DNA of 64,000 bases, from the NCBI GenBank assembly GCA_947623455.1, contig OX392529.1:2852001-2916000 (forward strand). Direction: 5' to 3'. How positions within the stretch are numbered: the first letter of the stretch is position 1; every line of letters starts with the position of its first letter. The translations under genes were made by a program, and so were the position numbers. The notes beneath the pieces were generated by a model, which worked only from the letters and a program-made list of their open reading frames with translations, did no database searches and had not been told where the DNA came from. Positions 21,878-33,600 of the stretch are shown here, piece after piece. The stretch is from Mimachlamys varia (lineage: Eukaryota > Mollusca > Bivalvia > Pectinida > Pectinidae).

Positions 21878-24048
21878 AGCTCACCTGGCCCGAAGGGCCA
21901 AGTGAGCTTATGTGATGGTGCAGCGTCCGTCGTCCGTCCGTCCGTCCTGCATCCGTCAACTTTTTCCTTTAAACGACTTCTTCTAAAATACTGAAAGGCC
22001 CAGTGACATAAAATTTGGCTGGTAGATTTCTTGGAAGGAGCTGAACAAAGTTTGCGAAAAAAAATCACTTTGACCTAATTTCAAGGTAACAGGGGTCAAA
22101 AATGTCGAAACCTTCAAACAACTTCTCCTAAAATACCATCAGGCATAGAGACTTCATATTTGACCAGTAGCTTCCTTGGATGAAGCCAAATAAAGTTTGC
22201 GAAAAGAAATGACCTTGACCTATATTCAAGGTCACAGGAGTCAAATCTGTTGAAACCTGCAAACGACTTCTTCTGAAATACCAAAAGCCCTAGAAGCATG
22301 ATATTTGGCTGAAATGTTCCTTGGATGAAGCCCGACAAAGTTTGTGTAAAGAAATGACCTTGACCTATATTCAATGTCACAGAGGTCAAATCTTTTAAAA
22401 CATTTAAACGACTTCTCCTGAAATACCAAAAGCCCTAGAAGCATGATATTTGGCTGAAATGTTCCTTGGATGAAGCTCGACAAAGTTTGCGAAAAGAAAT
22501 GACCTTGACCTATATTCATAGTCACAGGAGTCAAATCTGTTAAAACCTTCAAAAGACTTCTCCTGAAATACCAAAAGCCCTAGAAGCATGATATTTGGCT
22601 GAAATGTTCCTTGGATGAAGCTCGACAAAGTTTGCGAAAAGAAATGACCTTGACTTATATTCAAGGTCATAGGGGTCAAATCTGTTAAAACCTTCGAACG
22701 ACTTCCTCTGAAATACCAAAAGCCCTGGAAGCATGATATTTGGTTGAAAGGTTCCTTGGATGAAGCCGGACAAAGTTTGCTAAAAGAAATGACCTTGACC
22801 TATATTCAAGGTCACAGGGGTCAAATCTGTTAAAACCTTTAAACGACTTCTTCTGAAATACCAAAAGCCCTAGAAACATGGCATTTGGCTGAAAGGTTCC
22901 TTGCAGAAAGCCCAACAAAGCTTGTGAAAAGAAATGACCTTGACTTATATTCAAGGTCACAGGGGTCAAATCTGTTGAAACCTTCGAACGACTTCTTATG
23001 AAATACCAAAAGCCCTAGAAGCATGATAATTGGCAGAAATGTTCCTTGGATGGAGCCCGACAAAGTTTGCGAAAAGACATGACCTTGACCTATATTCAAG
23101 GTCACAAGGGTAAAATCTGTTAAAACCTTTAAACGACTTCTTCTGAAGTACCAAAACCCCTAGAAGCATGACATTTGGCTGAAATGTTTCTTGGATGAAG
23201 CCCGACAAAGTTTGTGAAAAGAAATGACCTTGACCTATATTCAAGGTCACAGGAGTCAAATCTGTTGAAACCTGCAAACGACTTCTTTTGAAATACCAAA
23301 AGCCCTAGAAGCATGATATTTGGCTGAAAGGTTCTTTGGATGAAGCCCGACAAAGTTTGTGAAAAGAAATGACCTTGACCTATATTCAATGTCACAGAGG
23401 TCAAATCTTTTAAAACATTTAAACGACTTCTCCTGAAATACCAAAAGCCCTAGAAGCATGGCATTTGGTTGAAATGTTCCTTGGATAAAGCTCGACAAAG
23501 TTTGCGAAAAGAAATGACCTTGACTTATATTCAAGGTCACAGGAGTCAAATCTGTTAAAACCTTCAAAAGACTTCTCCTGAAATACCAAAAGCCCTAGAA
23601 GCATGATATTTGGCTGGAAGGTTCCTTGGATGAAGCCTGACAAAGTTTGCGAAAAGAAATGACCTTGACCTATATTCAAGGTCACAGGGGTCAAATCTGT
23701 TAAAACATTCAAACGACTTCTTCTGAAGTACCAAAAGCCCTAGAAGCATGACATTTGGTTGAAAGGTTTCTTGGATGAAGCCTGACAAAGTTTGCGAAAA
23801 GAAATGACCTTGATCTTGATTTGCCTAGAGACATGATATTTTGCTGGTAGCGTCCTGGGATGAAGCCAAACAAAATTTGAAAATGAAAATGATGTTGTCT
23901 TATAAGGTCACAGGGGTAATATATGTTTAAATCTTAAGATGTTCTTCTAAATGTCTTGCATTAAAAGATTTTAGGGGACTTTAGGGTTACACTATAATAT
24001 AAGTCAGAGATTGATACCAGGTGAGCGGTGCAGGCCCATTGGGCCTCT
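21878..24048 (-). mobile_element. hairpin-ended dispersed element, 145-bp internal repeats, 7-bp target duplication
   Basis: The plus-strand left end is a 31-nt hairpin at 21878-21908 (AGCTCACCTGGCCC, GAA, GGGCCAAGTGAGCT), then gcgtccgtcgtccgtccg. The other end reads CAGGTGAGCGG..GGCCCATTGGGCCTCT. TGTTTTT flanks both sides (21871-21877 and 24049-24055), consistent with a 7-bp target duplication. The body holds ~12 copies of a 145-bp unit (GACCTTGACCTATATTCAAG at 22211, 22356, 22501 and on). All minus-strand open frames here (74-103 codons) are shadows of the unit. Read on the minus strand, its termini match those of the element at 25464-27146. Confidence 0.85.
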
Positions 24049-24052
24049 TGTT

Positions 24053-24461
24053 TTTTTATTAATTTGATATAAGTACTTTGTCACATCTCCAAGTTAAACT
24101 CAAAAGGTGGTAAATATACATATGCCTATCCAATTAATTCTTAATACCTTGTTTAATTAAAATATGTAAGAAAGGGAAAACAATGGGTAAATCCTGGCAC
24201 ACATGTCTTTGTTAACAAATACCTTGGTTTTCATTTCTTTGTCATGACGGGGCAGGACAGAATTTTCTGTGACAGATCATGTGACTGATTTGGCCACACA
24301 GCAGATGAGAAACTCAAAATTTCAATCCACTATACATAATGTGTCCAAATTGATCAAAATTGATGGTATGGCCATGCAAATCTTTAATTTTGGTCGATTT
24401 AAGCAATTATTGCACTAATATCCTATTTCCTTACTATGAAATATACAGCAATACTTCCTTT
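24053..24461. other. unannotated AT-rich gap
   Basis: Spacer between the two oppositely oriented copies of the 145-bp-core element. Nothing else recognised. Confidence 0.4.
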
Positions 24462-24881
24462 TAAGGTTTTAACAAATTTGACCCCTGTGACCGTGAACAT
24501 GGGCCGAGGTCATTCTATTTGCAAACTTTGTTGGGCTTCATCCAAGGAACCTTTCACCCATATATCATGCTTCTAGGCCTTTTGGTTAATCAGAAGAAGT
24601 TGTTTATAAAAGTTTTAACAGATTTGACTCCTGCGACCTTGAATATAGGTCAAGGTCATTTCTTTACACAAACTTTGTTCGGCTTCATCCAATGATTCTA
24701 CCAGTCAAATGTACGGTCTCTATGCCTGACAATATTTCAGAAGAAGTCGCTAGAAGGTTTCAACATATTTGACCCCTGTGACCTTGAAAGTATGTCAAAG
24801 CTATGAGCCAAATTTCAAATGTTGACAGACGGATATCGCACCATCACAAAAGATCACTTGGCCCTTCAGAATAGATGAGCC
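24462..24881 (+). mobile_element. partial inverted copy of the 145-bp-core element
   Basis: Reads as the reverse complement of parts of 21878-24048: AAATTTGACCCCTGTGACC, CAAACTTTGTTGGGCTTCAT, two to three core units, then GACAGACGGATATCGCACCA and a decayed end hairpin (GATCACTTGGCCC..GATGAGCC). It lacks the left terminus and most core units. Confidence 0.8.
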
Positions 24882-25157
24882 AAAAAAAGTGCCAATTTTT
24901 AATGTAAGTATTTTCGTGATAAGTACTTTTATGTCCCTAACATCAAAAGCTACTTAATGTCGTGAGCATAGAGCTTAGAGGTATCGATGAGAAAGTCATA
25001 CAACGACATGCATATTATACAATTGTATATCTTTAATAAATAAATATGATTTTGTTTACAATGATTTGTCAGGTCACATTGTTGTTCAACAGAAAATCGG
25101 CCCTACATAGACATATCATCAGTGGGCACACTGTTTCTAGTGCTCTTTCTTGCTCTC

Positions 25158-25295
25158 ATTGAAATATCCAGTCCATCAGTAATATCCTTCCTCCATATAT
25201 CATTGAAATGTCCGACCCATCAGTAATATCTGTCCTCCGTATATCTTTGAAATGTCCGGCCTATCAGTAATATCCTTCTTCCTTATATCATTATA
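25158..25295. repeat. 44-bp tandem repeat, 3 copies (matches the INTS5 3' flank)
   Basis: GAAAT(A/G)TCC..CCATCAGTAATATC recurs at about 25161, 25204 and 25248. The same unit appears twice more at 27471 and 27515, just past the INTS5 stop codon. The array therefore appears to have been split by later insertions, including the element at 25464-27146. Confidence 0.85.
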
Positions 25296-25463
25296 TTTAC
25301 AGTCTACACTGATATTCACTCGATTAACATTGTACTGCAAACTAGAGTTATTTTCCAGTAACTATACTTGAGAACATGCAAAATTTCTATGACGTCGTCA
25401 ACAATATATGTGGGCGGCGCTATGCAAATTATCCCGTTCGAATCACAATTGTATGACGTCATT

Positions 25464-27150
25464 AACAAGGGGCCCAGAGGGCCTGTATCGCTCACCTGGA
25501 TACATTGGTATCTAGATAATCATGATACAATATTTTCTTTTTGGCTCGCCCCTCAGCCCCCTAGGGGATCAGTCCCACCATTAGTACAATTTTAAATCTT
25601 GAGCACCTAGGGATGCTTCCTGCCAAATAAGGCTTATTTCCAATCAATAGTTATGGAGAAGAAGTTGTTTAAACCAATACAGTGCACTCCTCTTTATATC
25701 ATGTTGCATTTGTCAGGCAAAATCATGATATTAACAGGAATGTGACATTAAGAGAAACATGTTTTTCCACTAAATCTAGTGCATTTCCAATCTCCATAAC
25801 TAAAAGTAAGCTATTTAATGTACATATGAAGATGTTTCAATATATATAGACAACATTATCTCAATTAAAAATCATTTTTGGGGATATTTGTTATTTTCTA
25901 TGCAATATTTTGTACAAGTTGTATCTGAAATCAATGGAAATTACATCATTTTCTGGATATTTTATGAGATTGGTTAAAAAAACATGATATTAAGAGGAAT
26001 TTACCTCAAAATGCATGATATTAACCAAATAAAATTACATACATTATATAGAGAGAAAAATGGTGCTTGGGAAAAACATGATATAAAGAGGAATGTGATA
26101 TTAACAGGAGTGATATTAAGTGGAGTCCACTGTATAGCTAAATAACCCTTTTTGACCCCGCCCCTCAGCCCCTTAGGGGTCAGTCCCACCATGAGTACAA
26201 TTTTGAATCCTGAGCACCCAGGGATGGTTCCTAACAAATAAGGTTGATTTCCAATCAGTGGTTATGGAGAAGTGGCTTAAACTAATATAGCTAAATAACG
26301 GTTTTTGGCTCCGCCCCTCAGCCCCCTAGGGGGTCAGTCCCACCATAAGTACAATTTGGAATCCTGAGCACCTAGGGATAGTTCCTACCAAATAAGGTTG
26401 ATTTCCATTCAGTGGTTATGGAGAAGAAGTCGCTTAAACCAATATAGCTAAATAATGGTTTTTGGCCCCGCCCCTCAGCCCCCTAGGGGGTCAGTCCCAC
26501 CATGAGTACAATTTTGAATCCTGAGCACCTAGGGATGCTTCCTGCGAAATAAGGCTCATTTCTATTCAGTGGTTATGGAGAAGAAGTCGACTAAACCAAT
26601 ATAGCTAAATAACCCTTTTTGGCCCCACCCCTCAGCCCCCAAGGGGATCAGTCCCACCATTAGTACAATTTTGAATCCTGGGCACGCACCTAAGGATGCT
26701 TCCTCCCAAATAAGGTTGATTACCAATCAGTGGTTATGAAGAAGAAGTTGCTAATATCAATATAGCTAAATAATTTTTTATGGCCCCCACCCCTCAGCCC
26801 CCTAGGGGGTCAGTCCCACCATGAGTACCATTTGGAATCCTGAGCACCCAGGGATACTTTCTGCCAAATAAGGCTGATTTCCAATCAGTGGTTATGGAGA
26901 AGAAGTCGCTTAAACCAATATAGCTAAATAACCCCTATTGGCCCCGCCCCTCAGCCCCCTAGGGGGTCAGTCCCACCATTAGTACAATTTTGAATCCTGG
27001 ACACCCATGGATGCTTCCTGCCAAATTAGGTTGATTTCCTATCAGTGGTTATGGAGGAGAAGTAGTTTAAAGAAATTGTTGACAGACGACGGACGGACGC
27101 CAAGGTATGGCATAAGCTCACCTCGGTCCTTCGGACCAGGTGAGCTAACA
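25464..27150 (+). mobile_element. hairpin-ended dispersed element, ~158-bp internal repeats
   Basis: The left end AACAAGGGGCCCAGAGGGCC forms a hairpin, then GCTCACCTGG. The right end is gacgacggacggacgcc, then a 32-nt hairpin at 27115-27146 (AGCTCACCTCGGTCC, TTC, GGACCAGGTGAGCT). AACA lies at both outer edges (25464-25467 and 27147-27150). The core has about 7 copies of a unit with CCGCCCCTCAGCCCCCTAGG and GGTTATGGAGAAGAAGT. GCTCACCTGG near the left end and CCAGGTGAGC at the right end form a short inverted pair. No coding capacity. A smaller element is nested at 25680-26132. Confidence 0.82.
25680..26132. mobile_element. 453-bp miniature inverted-repeat element nested in a larger element
   Basis: The ends are CAGTGCACTCCTCTTTATATC and, as reverse complement of the right end, CAGTGGACTCCACTTAATATC. 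TA lies on each side (25678-25679 and 26133-26134). Removing it and one TA restores AAACCAATATAGCTAAATA, exactly the sequence in neighbouring core units. The CAGTG.A.. termini and TA target suggest the pogo/Tigger side of the Tc1-mariner group. There is no transposase. Confidence 0.85.
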
Positions 27151-27312
27151 ATTGACATGGGCGGAGCTAGCTACGGCTTATGCAAACTTCATGTTGTTAC
27201 ATTTATTGAACTGTTTTCACATTTGTAAGTTTTGAAATGAAATATATGTCTGCAGATGTGGCTAAATTGAACAGAAAACTTATGAACCATTTACAGGAAA
27301 ATACTGTAAATA

Positions 27313-27469
27313 TAAGGATTAACCTTTGACTTTGTTTAGTTTATTAGATCATAAATCCAATGGAACAGTCGGTAAATTTAATGTAAACGCTTTGCGTTTA
27401 CGCAATTGACCTCGTGCTTCATTGGATTTATGATCTAATAAACTAAACAAAATCAAAGGTGAATCCTTA
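27313..27469. mobile_element. fold-back element, 50-bp inverted arms
   Basis: The left arm 27313-27362 and right arm 27420-27469 are reverse complements at 48 of 50 positions (TTTAGTTTATTAGATCATAA is in the shared core). The 57-base loop holds a second perfect hairpin, GTAAACGC / GCGTTTAC (27383-27390 and 27394-27401). Likely a MITE-type insertion in the 3' flank of INTS5. Confidence 0.85.
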
Positions 27470-27470
27470 A

Positions 27471-27546
27471 GAAATGTCCGGTCCATCAGTAATATTCTTC
27501 CTCCATATATCATTGAAATGTCCGGCCCATCAGTAATATCCGTATA
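27471..27546 (-). repeat. 44-bp repeat at the INTS5 3' untranslated region
   Basis: One full unit at 27471 and one partial unit at 27515 of the same 44-bp repeat as at 25158-25295. The partial unit abuts the INTS5 stop codon at 27547-27549, so the repeat lies in the 3' untranslated region. Confidence 0.8.
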
Positions 27547-27641
27547 TTATTCCTTGAAAAACCTGAAGAAGAGATGGCCCATCTTGTCAATGTTACTGTG
27601 CAGAATTGCTCTCACTACATCTGTATGGCGTGTTTCACAAA
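27547..27641 (-). CDS. INTS5: INTS5 terminal exon (exon G)
   Basis: Acceptor TTTATCTTTTCAG, then 95 nt ending at TAA 27549-27547. With the G carried over from exon F it encodes VCETRHTDVVRAILHSNIDK and then MGHLFFRFFKE. The LHSNIDKMG.LF stretch corresponds to the LH.NID..GLFS tail of INTS5. AATAAA on the minus strand (plus 27202-27207), ~340 nt past the stop, is a possible polyadenylation signal. Confidence 0.85.
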
Positions 27642-30600
27642 CTGAAAAGATAAACGAAATTGCTACAGTGTTAATTATACTACAACAAACAGGGGGTACA
27701 CATATAACCAAGTAGCGAAATATACCAAGTACTGCCTACGTACATCAAAACACCCAAGTACTGCCTAGATACCTAAATATACCAAGTACTGCCCATGTAC
27801 CTATATATCTAGCTAGTACTGCCCATGTACTTATATACCTAGCTAGTACTGCCCATGTACCTATATACCTAGTTAGTACTGCCCATGTACTTATATACCT
27901 AGCTAGTACTGTCCATGTATCTATATACCTAGCTAGTACTGCCCATGTACTTATATATCTAGCTAGTACTGTCCATGTACCTATATACCTAGTTAGGACT
28001 GCCCATGTACTTATATACCTAGCTAGTACTGCCCATGTACCTATATACCTAGCTAGTACTGCCCATGTACTTATATACCTAGCTAGTGCTGCCCATTTAC
28101 CTATATACCTAGCTAGTACTGCCCATGTACTTATATACCTAGCTAGTACTGCCCATGTACCTATATATCTAGCTAGTACTGCCCATGTACTTATATACCT
28201 AGCTAGTACTGCCCATGTACTTATATACCTAGCTAGTACTGTCCATGTTCTTATATACCTAGCTAGTACTGCCCATGTACTTATATACCTAGCTAGTACT
28301 GCCCATGTACTTATATACCTAGCTAGTACTGCCCATGTACTTATATACCTAGCTAGTACTGCCCATGTACCTATATATCTAGCTAGTACTGCCCATGTAC
28401 TTTTATACCTAGCTAGTACTGCCCATGTACCTATATATCTAGCTAGTACTGCCCATGTACTTATATACTGTAAACGTACTTAATTTGGCGCAATCAAATT
28501 TAAGCGCATTTTTACTGTTTGTCATATTAGCGCAATGATAAATTCGCGCATCAGTGAAAATAACTATATAAGCAGTATATTAAAACTCCAATTAGCGTAA
28601 TCATATTTTAGCGCAAAACTTTCAACGCGAAAAGCGCTAAAATAAGATTACCGCGAAAATATGTACGTTTACAGTACCTAGCTAGTACTGCCCATGTTCT
28701 TATATACCTAGCTAGTACTGCCAATGTACTTATATACCTAACTAGTACTGTCCATGTATCTATATACCTAGCTAGTACTGTCCATGTACCTTTATACCTA
28801 GCTAGTACTGCCCATGTACTTATATACCTAGCTAGTACTGCCCATGTACTTGTATACCTAGCTAGTACTGCCATGTTCTTATATACCTAGCTAGTACTGA
28901 CCATGTACCTATATACCTAGCTAGTACTGTCCATGTACCTATATACCTAACTAGTACTGTGTATGTACCTATATACCTAGCTAGTACTGCTCATGTACCT
29001 ATATACCTAGCTAGTACTGTGTATGTACCTATATACCTAGCTAGTGCTGCCCATGTACCTATATACCTAGCTAGTACTGTGTATATACCTATATACCTAG
29101 CTAGTGCTGCCCATGTACCTATATACCCAGCTAGTACTGTCCATGTACTTATATACCTAGCTAGTACTGTGTATGTACCTATATACCTAGCTAGTACTGT
29201 CCATGTACTTGTATACCTAGCTAGTACTGCCATGTTCTTATATACCTAGCTAGTACTGCCCATGTACCTATATACCTAGCTAGTACTGTCCATGTACCTA
29301 TATAGCTCGTCAGTGTATTGGTGGTATATATCCCCAGTAGGCAGTACTACCGTGCCATGCCAGGGTACCGACCTCGTCAGTGTATTGGTGGTATATATCC
29401 CCAGCAGGCAGTACTACCGTGCCATGCCAGGGTACCTACCTCGTCAGTGTATTTGTGGTATATATCCCCAGCAGGCAGTACTACCGTGCCATGCCAGGGT
29501 ACCTACCTCGTCAGTGTATTGGTGGTATATATCCCCAGCAGGCAGTACTACCGTACCATGCTAGGGTACCTACCTCGTCAGTGTATTGGTGGTATATATC
29601 CCCAGTAGGCAGTACTACCGTACCATGCCAGGGTACCTACCTCGTCAGTGTATTGGTGGTATATATCCCCAGCAGGCAGTACTACCGTACCATGCCAGGG
29701 TACCTACCTCGTCTGTATTGGTGGTATATATACCCAGTAGGCAGTACTATGCCAGGGTACCTACCTCGTCAGTGTATTGGTGGTATATATCCCCAGCAGG
29801 CAGTACTATGCCAGGGTACCTACCTCGTCAGTGTATTGGTGGTATATATCCCCAGCAGGCAGTTCTACCGTACCATGCCAGGGTACCTACCTCGTCAGTG
29901 TATTGGTGGTATATATCCCCAGTAGGCAGTACTATGCCAGGGTACCTACCTCGTCAGTGTATTGGTGGTATATATCCCCAGCAGGCAGTACTATGCCAGG
30001 GTACCTACCTCGTCAGTGTATTGGTGGTATATATCCCCAGCAGGCAGTACTACCGTACCATGCCAGGGTACCTACCTCGTCAGTGTATTGGTGGTATATA
30101 TCCCCAGTAGGCAGTACTACCGTACCATGCCAGGGTACCTACCTCGTCAGTGTATTGGTGGTATATATCCCCAGTAGGCAGTACTACTGTACCATGCCAG
30201 GGTACCTACCTCGTCAGTGTATTGGTGGTATATATCCCCAGTAGGCAGTACTACTGTACCATGCCAGGGTACCTACCTCGTCAGTGTATTGGTGGTATAT
30301 ATCCCCAGCAGGCAGTACTATGCCAGGGTACCTACCTCGTCAGTGTATTGGTGGTACCATATTTGACCGGGAATAAGCCCCCACCCCCTGAGAAAAATAA
30401 TTGATCAAAAGTAGGGAGGGGTCTTATTCACGAATACACCCATGTTCACAAAAGTCTGCCATCTTTGGTTATTCTACTGTTCTGATCTAGGAACTCAGTC
30501 CATACTATACCAGTAATGTAATTCTAGTTGTTTGTTTTGTTAAAATAACAAGTTTGCAAAATGCACAACCAGTTCAAACATGAAAGTATGGTGTTCTTAA

Positions 30601-33600
30601 CACCAGCTTAATAATAATTTATTTCAAGTTTAACCTTACAGATGTTTTTTTGCACATAGTTAGATATATTTTATGTTCAGACACAAAATTAAATAGAAAT
30701 TAACATGCTTTTTATTGAGAGAAAGACAAAATTTAGGATGGGGGCTTATTCACAGGCTCCCATCCTGTTCCAAGAACATTTGCCAAAGTCGGGAGGGGGC
30801 TTATTCATGAGAGGGGGCTTATTCCCGGTAAAATACGGTATATATCCCCAGCAGGCAGTTCTACCATACCATGCCAGGGTACCTACCTCGTCAGTGTATT
30901 GGTGGTATATATCCCCAGTAGGCAGTACTATGCCAGGGTACCTACCTCGTCAGTGTATTGGTGGTATATATCCCCAGTAGGCAGTACTACTGTACGATGC
31001 CAGGGTACCTACCTCGTCAGTGTATTGGTGGTATATATCCCCAGTAGGCAGTACTACTGTACCATGCCAGGGTACCTACCTCATCATTGTATTGGTGGTA
31101 TATATCCCCAGTAGGCAGTACTATGCCAGGGTACCTACCTCGTCAGTGTATTGGTGGTATATATCCCCAGTAGGCAGTACTACTGTACCATGCCAGGGTA
31201 CCTACCTCATCATTGTATTGGTGGTATATATCCCCAGTAGGCAGTACTACCGTGCCATGCCAGGGTACCTACCTCGTCAGTGTATTGGTGGTATATATCC
31301 CCAGTAGGCAGTACTATGCCAGGGTACCTACCTCGTCAGTGTATTGGTGGTATATATCCCCAGTAGGCAGTACTACTGTACCATGCCAGGGTACCTACCT
31401 CGTCAGTGTATTGGTGGTATATATCCCCAGCAGGCAGTACTACCGTACCATGCCAGGGTACCTACCTCGTCAGTGTATTGGTGGTATATATCCCCAGTAG
31501 GCAGTACTACCGTACCATGCCAGGGTACCTACCTCGTCAGTGTATTGGTGGTATATATCCCCAGCAGGCAGTACTACCGTACCATGCCAGGGTACCTACC
31601 TCGTCAGTGTATTGGTGGTATATATCCCCAGTAGGCAGTACTACTGTACCATGCCAGGGTAACTACCTCGTCAGTGTATTGGTGGTATATATCCCCAGCA
31701 GGCAGTACTACTGTACCATGCTAGGGTACCTACCTCGTCAGTGTATTGGTGGTATATATCCCCAGCAGGCAGTACTACTGTACCATGCCAGGGTACCTAC
31801 CTCGTCAGTGTATTGGTGGTATATATCCCCAGTAGGCAGTACTACTGTACCATGCCAGGGTAACTACCTCGTCAGTGTATTGGTGGTATATATCCCCAGC
31901 AGGCAGTACTACTGTACCATGCTAGGGTACCTACCTCGTCAGTGTATTGGTGGTATATATCCCCAGTAGGCAGTACTACCGTACCATGCTAGGGTACCTA
32001 CCTCGTCAGTGTATTGGTGGTATATATCCCCAGCAGGCAGTACTACCGTACCATGCTAGGGTACCTACCTCGTCAGTGTATTGGTGGTATATATCCCCAG
32101 TAGGCAGTACTACCGTACCATGCTAGGGTACCTACCTCGTCAGTGTATTGGTGGTATATATCCCCAGTAGGCAGTACTACCGTACCATGCTAGGGTACCT
32201 ACCTCGTCAGTGTATTTGTGGTATATATCCCCAGCAGGCAGTTCTACCGTACCATGCCAGGGTACCTACCTCGTCAGTGTATTTGTGGTATATATCCCCA
32301 GCAGGCAGTTCTACCGTACCATGCCAGGGTACCTACCTCGTCAGTGTATTGGTGGTATATATCCCCAGCAGGCAGTTCTGCCGTACCATGCCAGGGTACC
32401 TACCTCGTCAGTGTATTGGTGGTATATATCCCCAGCAGGCAGTTCTACTGTACCATGCCAGGGTACCTACCTCGTCAGTGTATTGGTGGTATATATCCCC
32501 AGCAGGCAGTACTACTGTACCATGCCAGGGTACCTACCTCGTCAGTGTATTGGTGGTATATATCCCCAGCAGGCAGTTCTACCGTACCATGCCAGAGTAC
32601 CTACCTCGTCAGTGTATTTGTGGTATATATCCCCAGTAGGCAGTACTACCGTACCATGCCAGGGTACCTACCTCGTCAGTGTATTTGTGGTATATATCCC
32701 CAGCAGGCAGTTCTACCGTACCATGCCAGGGTACCTACCTCGTCAGTGTATTGGTGGTATATATCCCCAGCAGGCAGTTCTACCGTACCATGCCAGAGTA
32801 CCTACCTCGTCAGTGTATTTGTGGTATATATCCCCAGTAGGCAGTACTACCGTACCATGCCAGGGTACCTACCTCGTCAGTGTATTGGTGGTATATATCC
32901 CCAGCAGGCAGTTCTACCGTACCATGCCAGGGTACCTACCTCGTCAGTGTATTGGTGGTATATATCCCCAGTAGGCAGTTCTACCGTACCATGCCAGGGT
33001 ACCTACCTCGTCAGTGTATTGGTGGTATATATCCCCAGCAGGCAGTACTACCGTACCATGCCAGGGTACCTACCTCGTCAGTGTATTGGTGGTATATATC
33101 CCCAGTAGGCAGTTCTACCGTACCATGCCAGGGTACCTACCTCGTCAGTGTATTGGTGGTATATATCCCCAGCAGGCAGTTCTACCGTACCATGCCAGGG
33201 TACCTACCTCGTCAGTGTATTTGTGGTATATATCCCCAGTAGGCAGTACTATGCCAGGGTACCTACCGCGTCAGTGAATTGGTGGTATATATCCCCAGCA
33301 GGCAGTACTACCGTGCCATGCCAGGGTACCTACCTCGTCAGTCTATTGGTGGTATATATCCCCAGCAGGCAGTACTACTGTACCATGCAAGGGTACCTAC
33401 CTCGTCAGTGTATTGGTGGTATATATCCCCAGTAGGCAGTACTACCGTGCCATGCTAGGGTACCTACCTCGTCAGTGTATTGGTGGTATATATTCCCAGC
33501 AGGCAGTGCTACCGTGCCATGCCAGGGTACCAACCTTGTCAGTGTATTGGTGGTATATATTCCCAGCAGGCAGAACTACAGTGCCATGCCAGGGTACCTA

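Noticed and set aside
22114..23788. A family of ~90-codon minus-strand proteins sharing GHFFSQTLSGFIQGTFQPN
   Set aside because: They are translations of the 145-bp core unit of a non-coding dispersed element; frames overlap and end at unit boundaries.
27518..27715. 65-codon plus-strand ORF
   Set aside because: Antisense to the INTS5 terminal exon; the minus strand has the acceptor, correct phase and stop.
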